Shown: positions 1 through 8,704, counted from the stretch's first letter. The stretch: DNA of 64,000 nucleotides from Luteolibacter algae (GCF_042683045.1 NZ_JBHUIT010000002.1:620001-684000), one strand, 5' to 3'. Notes: generated from the sequence alone by a model not told the origin. A program made the numbers and translations.

Positions 1-2
1 AA

Positions 3-815
3 TTTGTCATTGAGGTGCGGGACACTCCCCTGATGGTCCTGGGAGACGAGGCGAGACTGGAACAGATCATCGGAAATCTATTGAGTAATGCCGTGAAATA
101 CACCCCCCAGGGAGGTCGGATTATTCTACGCTCCCAATTGATTGATGGTGAGGTCGTCACAAGCGTCGAGGACAATGGCGTCGGTGTGGGATCCGATCTT
201 TTACCCCAGATTTTTGATCTTTTCCGGCAGGCTGAGACGACGCTTGACCGCTCCCAGGGAGGGCTTGGCATTGGTCTTACCGTTGTGAAATCCCTGGTTG
301 ATCTCCACCACGGCAGGATCTTTGCGGAAAGTGAAGGTATGGGAAAAGGCAGTAAATTCACCTTCTGTCTCCCATTCAACGAGCATGCCGAGCCTTCTCC
401 GCCGGAAGTGGAAGCTCCGCGGGAAGCCGCCCCGGCAAACCAGCGGAGGGTGATGGTTGTCGATGATTTGGAAGATGCAGCCCATGGCTTGGCTAGAATC
501 CTGGAAATGAGGGGATTCGAGGTAAGAATCGCCCACGATGGAGAAAGCGCCTTGGAGATGGCTGGGGAATTCCAGCCAGAGGTTTTCCTCCTGGATTTAG
601 GTCTGCCGGGAATCGACGGTTACGAGCTGGCCGAGATTTTACGTGGCAGGCAAGAGTTCGAAAGCGCCCTCTTGATCGCGATCTCAGGTTATGCGCAGGA
701 AAACGACCAGTTGCGATCCAGGAAATCAGGCTTCGACCGCCATTTTGCAAAGCCCTTGAAGCTGGAAACTTTGCTGGAGGTATTGGAGGGCGCTTTTTAC
801 GATAAAAATATGTAA
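3..815 (+). CDS. Hybrid sensor histidine kinase, C-terminal part (cut by left edge)
   Basis: The open frame runs in from the left edge, so only the end of the protein is seen. Counting residues from the GTG at 15, about residues 1-120 are a GHKL ATPase domain: an N-box (LEQIIGNLLSNAVKYT), a G1 box (VEDNGVGV) and a G2 box (GGLGIGLTVV). A Pro/Glu/Ala-rich linker follows. Residues of about 145-265 form a response-regulator receiver domain with the acidic pair DD at 150-151, the phospho-acceptor Asp194 in FLLDLGLP and the conserved Lys in AKPL. The protein therefore autophosphorylates and passes phosphate to its own receiver. No DNA-binding output domain follows, so the signal presumably leaves through a phosphotransferase; the next gene is a candidate. 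The sensor and DHp parts lie outside the window, so the stimulus is unknown. Confidence 0.93.
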   Translation, partial: FVIEVRDTPLMVLGDEARLEQIIGNLLSNAVKYTPQGGRIILRSQLIDGEVVTSVEDNGVGVGSDLLPQIFDLFRQAETTLDRSQGGLGIGLTVVKSLVDLHHGRIFAESEGMGKGSKFTFCLPFNEHAEPSPPEVEAPREAAPANQRRVMVVDDLEDAAHGLARILEMRGFEVRIAHDGESALEMAGEFQPEVFLLDLGLPGIDGYELAEILRGRQEFESALLIAISGYAQENDQLRSRKSGFDRHFAKPLKLETLLEVLEGAFYDKNM

Positions 816-880
816 TCTGGTCGACATATATACGCTTGGATAATTAGTTTTGTGTTCGGTCTAATTCTATCGAGCCAACT

Positions 881-1507
881 ATGTCATCCATCAGCCATCC
901 GTCCCCGGGGTCGTTCAGTCCGCAAGCTACAGAAGCGATTATTCGTCGTTTTGCGCACGATCTCCGCAATCAGCTCAATGCGCAGGAGATTGAGATCGCT
1001 CAGCTGGGCTTTTTAGCGCCTGCTGCAGAAGTGCAGACCTCATTGGCGCGGTTGAGAAAGCACATGGGTAGTATCGAAAATTCCTTGAAGTCGCTGGCAT
1101 TGCGCTTCGTGGAGCCGGAAAAGAAGGCCGTGCCGGTGGTGGATCTATACACGCTATGGAGCACCCGGGCTATGCGGCTGTTGCCGGATTCCAGTGCAAA
1201 ATGGATCAATCAAGCGACATCCGAGATGATCTTCACAGATATGCGAATGCTCGGGGATGCTCTCGGTGAAATGCTGACTTCCTACAAGGTTTCTCCCAGT
1301 GAGGTGAATATTTCCGCAAGCCCACAGGAAATTGGCTTCCGCTGCAGATGGATTTTTCCGGATGCAGACGGGGAGATTCAGCGCGCGTCCCAGCTTCCCG
1401 GGCAGGAGGAATTCATAGCGCGCCTCGGCGGGGAATATTGTGGAGAGCACGGCTCCGGCCAGGCAGAGATTTCCTATGTATTTCCCGTTTATCTGGAGCG
1501 GAATTAA
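881..1507 (+). CDS. Small DHp/degenerate-ATPase protein, possible histidine phosphotransferase
   Basis: This 208-residue protein has no family I can name with certainty. Residues 18-75 resemble a histidine-kinase dimerisation domain: an H-box-like segment AHDLRNQLN with His26, then a second amphipathic helix. The C-terminal half occupies the place of a GHKL ATPase domain, but the nucleotide motifs are missing. The N-box position reads LGEMLTSY instead of NLLxNA, and no DxGxG or GxGLG motif follows. That layout is known from pseudokinase-like phosphotransferases such as ChpT. It begins 65 bases after a hybrid kinase that ends in a receiver domain, which fits a phosphorelay partner. Its TAA stop overlaps the stop of the convergent ABC ATPase gene in a shared TTAA. 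The phosphotransfer role is inference. Confidence 0.7.
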   Translation: MSSISHPSPGSFSPQATEAIIRRFAHDLRNQLNAQEIEIAQLGFLAPAAEVQTSLARLRKHMGSIENSLKSLALRFVEPEKKAVPVVDLYTLWSTRAMRLLPDSSAKWINQATSEMIFTDMRMLGDALGEMLTSYKVSPSEVNISASPQEIGFRCRWIFPDADGEIQRASQLPGQEEFIARLGGEYCGEHGSGQAEISYVFPVYLERN

Positions 1508-2436
1508 TCCTTCCGCGTCATCTCTACAAACACGTCCTCAAGCGTCGCTTCGTGCCGGAATAGCGAGCGCAGCGGCCAGCCGTTTTCCGAAGCAATCGAG
1601 GCAATTGTCTGCCGGGTGTCCGAGCCGGAATCCGACCAGAGCGTGGAGCGCATCCAGTTGTCCTCAAGAGGTTCGGAACTCACCTTTTTCACATGTGGGA
1701 GATTGGCGAGGACGGGGGTGGTGATTTCAGCCGGTGCCTGTATCTCACACTGCACGCGGCCGGCGGCCCGCATATCCGCGATCAAATTCTGGGGAGTGTC
1801 GGCCGCTTTGATTTTTCCGGAATCGATGATAATTACGCGGTTTGCGATCATTTCCACCTCCGAGAGAATATGGGTGGAAATCAAAACGGTATGATTGAGG
1901 GCGAGGTGCTTGATCAACTCCCGGATCTGGCGGATTTGGATTGGATCCAGCCCATTCGTTGGCTCGTCGAGAATGAGTAGCTCTGGCTGGTGAACCAGTG
2001 CGTCCGCCAGGCCCACTCTCTGACGGTAGCCTTTGGAAAGTGTCTTGATCATTTTCCGTCTTACGCCCTCCAGTCCACAGGTCTCGATGACATGGGAGAC
2101 TCTCCTGCGCGCATCACTATTGGACAAACCTTTGATGCGGGCACGGAAAGACAAGAACTCCCGCACCCGCATATCATCATAGAGCGGCACGTTCTCCGGC
2201 ATATAACCGATGCGCTTACGGGCCTCGATGGACTGGCGGAAAATATCGAAATCCGCGATTTTTGCCGAGCCTCCTGAAGGTGGCAGGTAGCCGGTGAGCA
2301 TCCGGATCGTGGTGGTTTTACCGGCTCCGTTCGGGCCGAGGAATCCCACGATTTCGCCTCGGGCTACGGAAAATGAAATATCGCGGACGGCGAGCTGGCG
2401 GCCGTAGCGTTTGGATAGGTTGGTGACTTCGATCAT
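1504..2436 (-). CDS. ABC transporter ATP-binding protein (ABC-2/GldA-type)
   Basis: A 310-residue ATPase subunit. It has a Walker A (GPNGAGKTTT), a signature region LSKGYRQRVGLADAL, a Walker B with catalytic Glu (LLILDEP) and the switch His in LISTHILSEVE. A C-terminal extension of about 80 residues is typical of CcmA/GldA-like ATPases that power ABC-2 permeases. The frame stays open to 2571, but I start at the ATG at 2436, where family homology begins (MIEVTNLSKRYG). The extra 45 codons would cover the sucA promoter and overlap the sucA start. No permease lies beside it: downstream is a convergent gene and upstream is divergent sucA. The partner and substrate are unknown. Confidence 0.9.
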   Translation of the reverse strand: MIEVTNLSKRYGRQLAVRDISFSVARGEIVGFLGPNGAGKTTTIRMLTGYLPPSGGSAKIADFDIFRQSIEARKRIGYMPENVPLYDDMRVREFLSFRARIKGLSNSDARRRVSHVIETCGLEGVRRKMIKTLSKGYRQRVGLADALVHQPELLILDEPTNGLDPIQIRQIRELIKHLALNHTVLISTHILSEVEMIANRVIIIDSGKIKAADTPQNLIADMRAAGRVQCEIQAPAEITTPVLANLPHVKKVSSEPLEDNWMRSTLWSDSGSDTRQTIASIASENGWPLRSLFRHEATLEDVFVEMTRKD

Positions 2437-2475
2437 GCGGGGTGGTGCGGCGGGGATATTTTCAGTCTGCAATGA

Positions 2476-2504
2476 TTGACGCAAGCCTGCGAGACCTTTA
2501 ACTA
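2476..2504 (+). promoter_or_regulatory. Predicted sigma-70-type promoter of sucAB
   Basis: TTGACG (2476-2481) and TAACTA (2499-2504) are separated by 17 bases, a good match to housekeeping -35 and -10 hexamers. The expected transcription start is near 2511, about 59 bases before the sucA ATG. The start site is inferred, not measured. Confidence 0.5.
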
Positions 2505-2506
2505 AT

Positions 2507-2520
2507 GTCCGTGCACGGAC
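2507..2520. promoter_or_regulatory. Perfect 14-bp palindrome at the sucA transcription start
   Basis: GTCCGTGCACGGAC reads the same on both strands. It starts two bases after the predicted -10 box and covers the predicted start site, the classic place for a dimeric repressor to block transcription. The binding protein is unknown, and no second copy was noticed in the window. Confidence 0.5.
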
Positions 2521-2569
2521 AGCCAAGCGGGAATTTCCTCTTGCCGGAGTACTCTTCAACATAAAGCTC

Positions 2570-5371
2570 ATGAATTCATCGGTTTCGGCGCGACTAAATG
2601 CGGATTTGCTAGACGAAAAATATGCACAGTGGTGCGAAGACCCCGGCTCCGTGGAAGCGACGTGGTCGTCATTTTTCGAAGGTTTTGAACTTGGCGTGAC
2701 CCAGGCAAAACAAAAGGGGGCACCCGCTCAAGCTGAAGCCTCTGTCCAGAAACAGTCTGCCGTTCTCTCCGATGCGCCGCCCGAGCTTGGCGCGGATCTG
2801 GAATTCAACGGAAAGGTCGTCGGCCTGGTCTACAATTACCGGACACTTGGACACACACAGGCGCGCATCAATCCGCTTGATGACGAGCCGGAGATCAACC
2901 CGCGCCTGAGCCTCAGCGAGTACAAATTCACCGAGGAGGAAATGAACCGCGAGGCCTCCAATCCGTTTTTCTTTGATGGTGAAAAAATGCCTTTGGCAAA
3001 TATGGTCGAGGCGCTCAAGCGAACCTACTCCGGTTTCATCGGATTTGAGTTCATGCACATTCACAACACCACCGTCCGCCATTGGGTGCGCGAGCGTATC
3101 GAGCATCATGGCTCGAAAGGTGCGGAAAAAACCCCGGAACTACAGATCAAATCCCTCCGCTGGCTCCTGGAGGCGGAGTCTTTCGAAAATTTCCTCGCGA
3201 AAAAATTCCTTGGGGAAAAACGCTTCTCCCTGGAAGGAGGCGAGGGCGCCATGGTCGTTCTGAACGCAATTCTGGAAAACTGCCCGCGTCAGGATGTTCT
3301 TGAGATTGAGATGGGGATGGCGCACCGCGGGCGCTTGAACGTTCTTGCAAACTTTGTCCGCAAGTCTCTGACGACCTTGCTTTACGAATTCACGCCCAAC
3401 TATGAGCCGGGCCTGGTCGCAGGCGATGGGGACGTGAAGTATCATTTGGGTTACGAGAGCATCCGCGAGTTTCCCGACGGCAATGTCCGCGTTAGCCTTG
3501 CCGCGAATCCAAGTCACCTGGAGGCTGTCAATCCTGTGGTAGAAGGAAAAGCGCGGGCACGTCAGCGTGTGCTTGGAGATGATGGTGTAGCCACAGACCG
3601 CAAACGTGTGTTGCCAATTCTGCTTCACGGCGATGCTGCCTTTGCCGGACAGGGTTCTGTCGCCGAGGTGTTGAACCTTTCCCAGCTTCCGGGCTACCGC
3701 ACCGGCGGAACCATCCATCTTATCATCAATAACCAAATCGGCTTTACCACCATGCCGGCCGATGCCCGCTCCTCATCCTATGCGACAGATGTGGCGAAGA
3801 TGATTGAAGCACCGATCCTCCACGTCAATGGGGAGGAGCCGATGGAGCTTTACTGGGCGGCTCAATTTGCACTGGAGTTCAGGCAAAAATTCGGAAGGGA
3901 CGTGGTAATCGATATGTATTGCTATCGCCGCCAGGGTCACAACGAAGCGGACCAGGCGGCGTTCACCCAGCCACTCGTAGCCAAGGAAATCGCCGCCCGT
4001 GAGACCTTCGGCCAGGTCTACAAGCGTCAGCTGGTCTCGGAAAATGTGCTCAGCAAAGAGGATGCGGACGCTCTTGAGCAGGCAATCTGGGATCGACTGG
4101 AAGAAGGTCACCAGAAAATGGTGAAGCTTTCCGAAGCCGGTGACCGCACTGTATTCAGCGGCTCCACGGCGGTGATCCAACCACCTTACAACCATGATCC
4201 GGTTCCAACGGGAATTGACCGCGATATGTTACAGCGTATCGGGAAAGTTCTCACCAATGTTCCCGATACCTTTACGCTCAATCCAACGCTGAAGAAGCGC
4301 TTCATTCCGCGCCGCGTGGAAGCCCTGTCCAATGGCGGACCTTTTGACTGGGCGTTTGCCGAATCTCTGGCTTTCGGATCGCTGTTGCTCGAAGGCTCTC
4401 CGGTCCGGCTTTCCGGCCAGGACTGCCGACGTGGCACTTTCTCCCAGCGTCATGCGGTGTTCTACGATTACGAGACCCGCGAGCGTTACATCCCGCTGGA
4501 AAACCTATCGGCGGATCAGGCGAAGTTCTGCGTTTACAATTCTCTTCTCTCCGAATTTGCGGTGCTTGGTTTCGATTACGGCTACTCGCTTTCATATCCG
4601 AGTATGCTGCTGATGTGGGAAGCCCAGTTCGGAGACTTTTCCAATGGTGCGCAAGTTATCATCGACCAATTTATTTCCTCCGCTGAATCGAAGTGGCAGA
4701 CCCCGAGCGATCTGGTGATGCTGCTTCCGCACGGTTACGAAGGCATGGGACCGGAGCACTCCAGTGCCCGCCTCGAGCGTTTCCTTCAGCTCTGCGCGGA
4801 GGAAAACCTGATTGTGGGAAATTTCAGCACTCCGGCCCAATATTTCCACGCATTACGCCGTCAAAAGCGTCGTGACTTCCGTAAGCCGCTCATCCTGATG
4901 ACACCGAAGAGCCTTCTTGGCCGCCCGGAAGCCGTTTCCAGCGAATCAGATTTCCTAGAAGGCACTTCCTTCCAGGAAATTCTTCCCGACCCGACTCCTT
5001 TCGAAAATCCTTCGGCGGTCAATCGGGTGATCTTCTGCTCGGGGAAAGTGTATTACGATCTGGCGGCTCACCGCAAGGAACACAACCTCGGGGATGTCGC
5101 AATCATCCGTGTGGAGCAGCTTTACCCTTTCCACAGCGAAATGGTGAGCTCCATCGTGAGCCGGTTCCCGAATGTAAACCGTTACGTCTGGTGCCAGGAG
5201 GAGCCGAAGAACATGGGAGCATGGACTTACATCGCGCCATTGCTTGAGGAAACCCTGGGCAGCAAACCGCTTTATGCAGGACGCAAGCCCGGCTCAAGTC
5301 CTGCTGCCGGCTCCAAGGCGATGCATTATCGCGAGCAAAAAGCCCTGCTTGGCAAAGCATTCGAAATCTGA
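2570..5371 (+). CDS. sucA: 2-oxoglutarate dehydrogenase E1 component
   Basis: Thiamine-diphosphate-dependent E1 of the 2-oxoglutarate dehydrogenase complex. It decarboxylates 2-oxoglutarate in the TCA cycle and transfers the succinyl group to E2. Its 933 residues equal the E. coli SucA length. The N-terminal segment (LNADLLDEKYAQW...) is the helical arm typical of SucA. The ThDP/Mg site shows HGDAAFAGQG near residue 352 and NNQIGFTT near 386. The transketolase-like pyrimidine-binding region has RGTFSQRHAV near 620 and FDYGYS near 667. No Shine-Dalgarno is visible before the ATG at 2570. It is followed after 28 bases by sucB in the same direction, so the two are almost certainly co-transcribed. 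The E3 gene (lpd) is not in the window. Confidence 0.98.
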   Translation: MNSSVSARLNADLLDEKYAQWCEDPGSVEATWSSFFEGFELGVTQAKQKGAPAQAEASVQKQSAVLSDAPPELGADLEFNGKVVGLVYNYRTLGHTQARINPLDDEPEINPRLSLSEYKFTEEEMNREASNPFFFDGEKMPLANMVEALKRTYSGFIGFEFMHIHNTTVRHWVRERIEHHGSKGAEKTPELQIKSLRWLLEAESFENFLAKKFLGEKRFSLEGGEGAMVVLNAILENCPRQDVLEIEMGMAHRGRLNVLANFVRKSLTTLLYEFTPNYEPGLVAGDGDVKYHLGYESIREFPDGNVRVSLAANPSHLEAVNPVVEGKARARQRVLGDDGVATDRKRVLPILLHGDAAFAGQGSVAEVLNLSQLPGYRTGGTIHLIINNQIGFTTMPADARSSSYATDVAKMIEAPILHVNGEEPMELYWAAQFALEFRQKFGRDVVIDMYCYRRQGHNEADQAAFTQPLVAKEIAARETFGQVYKRQLVSENVLSKEDADALEQAIWDRLEEGHQKMVKLSEAGDRTVFSGSTAVIQPPYNHDPVPTGIDRDMLQRIGKVLTNVPDTFTLNPTLKKRFIPRRVEALSNGGPFDWAFAESLAFGSLLLEGSPVRLSGQDCRRGTFSQRHAVFYDYETRERYIPLENLSADQAKFCVYNSLLSEFAVLGFDYGYSLSYPSMLLMWEAQFGDFSNGAQVIIDQFISSAESKWQTPSDLVMLLPHGYEGMGPEHSSARLERFLQLCAEENLIVGNFSTPAQYFHALRRQKRRDFRKPLILMTPKSLLGRPEAVSSESDFLEGTSFQEILPDPTPFENPSAVNRVIFCSGKVYYDLAAHRKEHNLGDVAIIRVEQLYPFHSEMVSSIVSRFPNVNRYVWCQEEPKNMGAWTYIAPLLEETLGSKPLYAGRKPGSSPAAGSKAMHYREQKALLGKAFEI

Positions 5372-5399
5372 TTTTTCCCACCACTTATTTATTTTTATC

Positions 5400-6812
5400 A
5401 TGGCTATCGATATCAAAGTGCCGGCCGCCGGCGAATCCATCACTTCCGCAAATATTGCCAAGTGGTATAAACGCAATGGTGACTCCGTCAAAAAAGGGGA
5501 GCCTCTTGTAAGTCTGGAGACGGACAAAGTTTCCAATGAGCTCGAGGCTGAGGCCGATGGAATTCTCAGCATCACCGTGGAAGAGGGTGTAGAGGTCGCG
5601 ATCGGGACTATCATTGGTAAGCTTGAAACCACCGGAGAAGCTCCGCCCCAGGCCGCCCCGGCTTCCACCCCCGAGCCTGCCGTAGACTCGAAGGATCCTG
5701 TGGAAATCAAAGTTCCCGCAGCCGGTGAATCGATCACTTCGGCCAACGTGGCTGCATGGCGCAAAAAAGACGGGGAGTATGTCGAAAAAGGAGAAACTCT
5801 CGTCACTCTGGATACGGACAAGGTTTCCAATGAACTGGAAGCTCCTGTTTCCGGAACCATACAAATTCTCACACCTGAAGGTGAAGAAGTGGCCATTGGA
5901 AAAGTGATTGCCACCATTACCCCTGGATCCGGAGCGGCGGCAAGTCCGTCGCCGCAGCCAGCCTCCAGCCCGGTAGCTGCTCCAGCGGAAACACCTGCAA
6001 AGAACGAGGCTCCTGCCCCGGCTGCGTCTTCCCAAACTTCCCGTCAAAAGCCGGATCTCTCCGTATTGGCGAGCGCTCCAGAGGAGAAAGCCCAGGCTGC
6101 CACATCCAGTGAAGGCCGCACGACCCGTAAGAAAATGTCGATGCTGCGTCGCAAAATCGCGACACATCTCGTGAATGCACAACAGACCGCCGCCATCCTC
6201 ACGACCTTCAATGAAGTCGACATGTCAGCGGTGATGGAACTGCGGAAGAGCATCCAGGAGGAGTTCGTCAAGAAGCATGGAGTAAAATTAGGCTTCATGT
6301 CTTTCTTCGTGAAAGCGGTGACCCAGGCGTTGAAAGATGTTCCGTCGATCAATGGCCGTATCGATGGCACGGATGTGATTGAGAACCATTTCTATGACAT
6401 CGGAGTGGCCATTGGCACCGATAAGGGACTGATCGTTCCTGTGCTGCGGGACTGCGACCAGAAATCCTTTGCCAGGATCGAGCAGGACATTCTCGACTAC
6501 GCCGCGAAGGGAAAATCCGGCAAGATTTCCATCGAGGATCTTCAAGGCGGGGTCTTTACCATCTCCAATGGCGGGGTCTACGGCTCTCTCCTGAGCACCC
6601 CGATTTTGAATCCTCCACAAAGCGGGATCCTCGGTATGCATACCATCCAGCAGCGTCCGGTTGCGCTGAACGGGCAGGTCGTCATCCGTCCGATGATGTA
6701 TCTGGCCTTAAGTTATGATCACCGTTTGGTGGATGGCAAGGAAGCCGTTACTTTCCTGATCCGGATCAAAGACTATCTGGAAGCTCCGCACCGCTTGCTT
6801 CTGGAAGTGTGA
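5400..6812 (+). CDS. sucB: 2-oxoglutarate dehydrogenase E2 (dihydrolipoyl succinyltransferase), two lipoyl domains
   Basis: E2 core of the 2-oxoglutarate dehydrogenase complex, 470 residues from the ATG at 5400. It carries two tandem lipoyl domains (about 1-75 and 101-175) with lipoylation sites ETDKVSNE (Lys43) and DTDKVSNE (Lys141). An Ala/Pro-rich linker (176-240) leads to the succinyltransferase domain (241-470), with TTFNEVDM, the stretch SYDHRLVDG and catalytic His441 and Asp445. Most SucB proteins have one lipoyl domain followed by a peripheral subunit-binding domain of about 35 residues. I cannot find that domain here: no GTGxxGR-type motif occurs in the linker. The frame extends upstream to 5244, but that part overlaps sucA and is not homologous. 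No Shine-Dalgarno is visible; the leader is T-rich. Confidence 0.97.
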   Translation: MAIDIKVPAAGESITSANIAKWYKRNGDSVKKGEPLVSLETDKVSNELEAEADGILSITVEEGVEVAIGTIIGKLETTGEAPPQAAPASTPEPAVDSKDPVEIKVPAAGESITSANVAAWRKKDGEYVEKGETLVTLDTDKVSNELEAPVSGTIQILTPEGEEVAIGKVIATITPGSGAAASPSPQPASSPVAAPAETPAKNEAPAPAASSQTSRQKPDLSVLASAPEEKAQAATSSEGRTTRKKMSMLRRKIATHLVNAQQTAAILTTFNEVDMSAVMELRKSIQEEFVKKHGVKLGFMSFFVKAVTQALKDVPSINGRIDGTDVIENHFYDIGVAIGTDKGLIVPVLRDCDQKSFARIEQDILDYAAKGKSGKISIEDLQGGVFTISNGGVYGSLLSTPILNPPQSGILGMHTIQQRPVALNGQVVIRPMMYLALSYDHRLVDGKEAVTFLIRIKDYLEAPHRLLLEV

Positions 6813-6835
6813 TCTAGCTGATTGTGGTCACCCTG

Positions 6836-6862
6836 CGCACCCTCGCGTTGGCGGGTGGTGCG
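6836..6862 (+). terminator. GC-rich hairpin downstream of sucB
   Basis: CGCACCCTCGC (6836-6846) pairs with GCGGGTGGTGCG (6851-6862) around a GTTG loop, with one bulged base and one G-T pair. It lies 24 bases after the sucB stop. No T-run follows, so it may be an mRNA 3'-end stabiliser or a Rho-assisted stop. It also argues against coding use of this stretch. Confidence 0.4.
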
Positions 6863-6913
6863 ATTCGCTGCTTGCCCGGAAGTGGCAGGTGGAAAAGAAT
6901 CACGGACAAGCCA

Positions 6914-8692
6914 TTGAAAAAGTTTTTCCCATATTATCGCCATCTCTGGATGGTGAAAGGTCAGTTCGCGCTCGGTGTAACCGCCGGGCTCATATACGCG
7001 GCAGCTTCGGGAGCAGGTCTGCCGCTGATGACCAAGGTGGTTTTTCCCGTTCTATTTAATGAGAATGTGGATCAATCGAAATGGTATGTTGCATGGTTGA
7101 CGTCCAGGATTGGTGAGATTTCCAGGCAGGATTTGCTGATTTACACCTGTTTGTGGATCCCTGCGGTCTTTTTGGTCCGCGCGATCGCCGGGTATACCAA
7201 CGCCTACTTCATCCAGCATGCGGGGATGCGGGTTGTGGAATCGATCCGCACGGATCTTTTCGTGAAGCTGCAGCAGCTTCCTCTGGCCTTTTTCAAGCGC
7301 AACAAATCCGGAGATCTGCTGGCGCGGCTGATGAATGACACGCAGATGCTCCAACAGGTGATCGCCCAGGCGTCCAGCGATCTTATCAAACAGCCGGCAA
7401 CCTTGCTGTTCGCTCTGGCCACTGTCGGCTATCTGGCTTTCAAGGACCGCAGTTCGTTTATCGCACTCATCGCCCTCCTCACGGTGCCACTTTGTATCCT
7501 TCTGATTCGCTCCGCGGGGAAAAAGCTCACCCGGAGAGCCCGTGCCTTGCAGGAAAAGGGGGGAGATTTATCCGCATCGCTATCGGAGAGCCTGCAATCA
7601 GCCCTTGAGATCCGGGCATACAATCTCCAGGAGATGCAGGTCAGCCGTTTTCGGAGCCGGATTGCCGAAATTTTCCGGCTGGGAATGAAGGTGGTGAAAT
7701 ATCGTCAGATTATTTCCCCCTCCATCGAAGTGGTTGCCGCCACAGGATTTGCCGCAGCGCTTTACTTCGGTGTCCGGGCAGGCATGACCTTGGAGGGATT
7801 CCTCGCCTTGGGGATGGCGTTATACATGTCCTACGAGCCGATGAAAAAGCTCGGAAATATTCATTCCCTCTTTCAGCAGGGCGGTGCTTCGGTGGACCGG
7901 ATTGAGTTCATACTTCACTCCGATGATACGATCTTGGAGCCGGAGCATCCAAAGCCCTGTCCGCTCCCAGTGAGAGGAATCACTTTCAAGGACGTGACCT
8001 TTGCCTACAATGAGCTTCCGGTGCTGCATGATGTGGATCTTCATATTCCAGCAGGGCAAGTAGTTGCTCTGGTAGGACCCAGCGGTGCGGGTAAATCGAC
8101 GTTCGCGCATTTGGTGCCCCGTTTCTATGATCCACAAGCTGGCGAAGTTCAGCTGGATGGCGTTTCGATCCGCGAGTTTTTGAAAGGTGACCTGCGCAAT
8201 CATATTGCGGTGGTTCCTCAAACACCTTCGCTCTTCCTCGGGACATTGGAAGAGAATATCAGAATCGGGAAACAGGATGCGACCCGGGAAGAAATTGAAA
8301 CGGCAGCGAAGAAAGCTTTCGCCCATGACTTCATCAGTAAGCTCCCCAATGGTTATGAAACTTCTGTCGGCGAGCGGGGGGATTTGCTTTCCGGAGGGCA
8401 GCGCCAGCGGATCGCTATCGCGAGAGCTTTCCTGAAAGATGCGCCGATTCTCATTCTGGACGAAGCGACCAGTGCGTTGGATACGGAAAGTGAGGCAATG
8501 GTGCAACAAGCGCTGGCCGAGCTGGTAAAAGGGCGGACGACCTTGATCATCGCCCACCGTTTCAGCACTATCCGCATCGCCGATCGTATTCTGGTTTTCA
8601 AAAATGGCAGAATCATCAGCGATGGGAGCCACGACGAGCTCCGCGATATCGACCCAACCTATCAGGCGATGATGGGCGGGGAGCTCCGCTGA
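6914..8692 (+). CDS. ABC exporter, fused membrane and ATPase domains (MsbA-like)
   Basis: A half-transporter of about 592 residues that works as a homodimer in the inner membrane. The first 320 or so residues form a six-helix exporter domain. The ATPase domain follows with Walker A (VGPSGAGKST), Q-loop (VPQTPSLF), signature LLSGGQRQRIAIARA, Walker B LILDEATSALD and switch IAHRFST. The layout matches MsbA-type lipid or drug exporters; the substrate cannot be read from sequence. I prefer the TTG at 6914 (KKFFPYYRHLW), where family-like sequence begins. The frame is open to a GTG at 6824, but those 30 codons contain the hairpin after sucB and look non-coding. It could read through from sucAB or be transcribed alone. 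Confidence 0.93.
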   Translation: MKKFFPYYRHLWMVKGQFALGVTAGLIYAAASGAGLPLMTKVVFPVLFNENVDQSKWYVAWLTSRIGEISRQDLLIYTCLWIPAVFLVRAIAGYTNAYFIQHAGMRVVESIRTDLFVKLQQLPLAFFKRNKSGDLLARLMNDTQMLQQVIAQASSDLIKQPATLLFALATVGYLAFKDRSSFIALIALLTVPLCILLIRSAGKKLTRRARALQEKGGDLSASLSESLQSALEIRAYNLQEMQVSRFRSRIAEIFRLGMKVVKYRQIISPSIEVVAATGFAAALYFGVRAGMTLEGFLALGMALYMSYEPMKKLGNIHSLFQQGGASVDRIEFILHSDDTILEPEHPKPCPLPVRGITFKDVTFAYNELPVLHDVDLHIPAGQVVALVGPSGAGKSTFAHLVPRFYDPQAGEVQLDGVSIREFLKGDLRNHIAVVPQTPSLFLGTLEENIRIGKQDATREEIETAAKKAFAHDFISKLPNGYETSVGERGDLLSGGQRQRIAIARAFLKDAPILILDEATSALDTESEAMVQQALAELVKGRTTLIIAHRFSTIRIADRILVFKNGRIISDGSHDELRDIDPTYQAMMGGELR

Positions 8693-8704
8693 ACTACCGG
8701 TTCC

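Noticed and set aside
2437..2571. N-terminal extension of the ABC ATPase frame up to the sucA start
   Set aside because: It overlaps the sucA promoter, palindrome and ATG, and adds residues unlike the family.
5411..5850. DNA direct repeat in sucB
   Set aside because: It is the codon trace of two homologous lipoyl domains, not a mobile or regulatory repeat.
5385..6182. Long open frame (265 codons) antisense to sucB
   Set aside because: It mirrors the repetitive lipoyl-domain codons; no protein-like motif.
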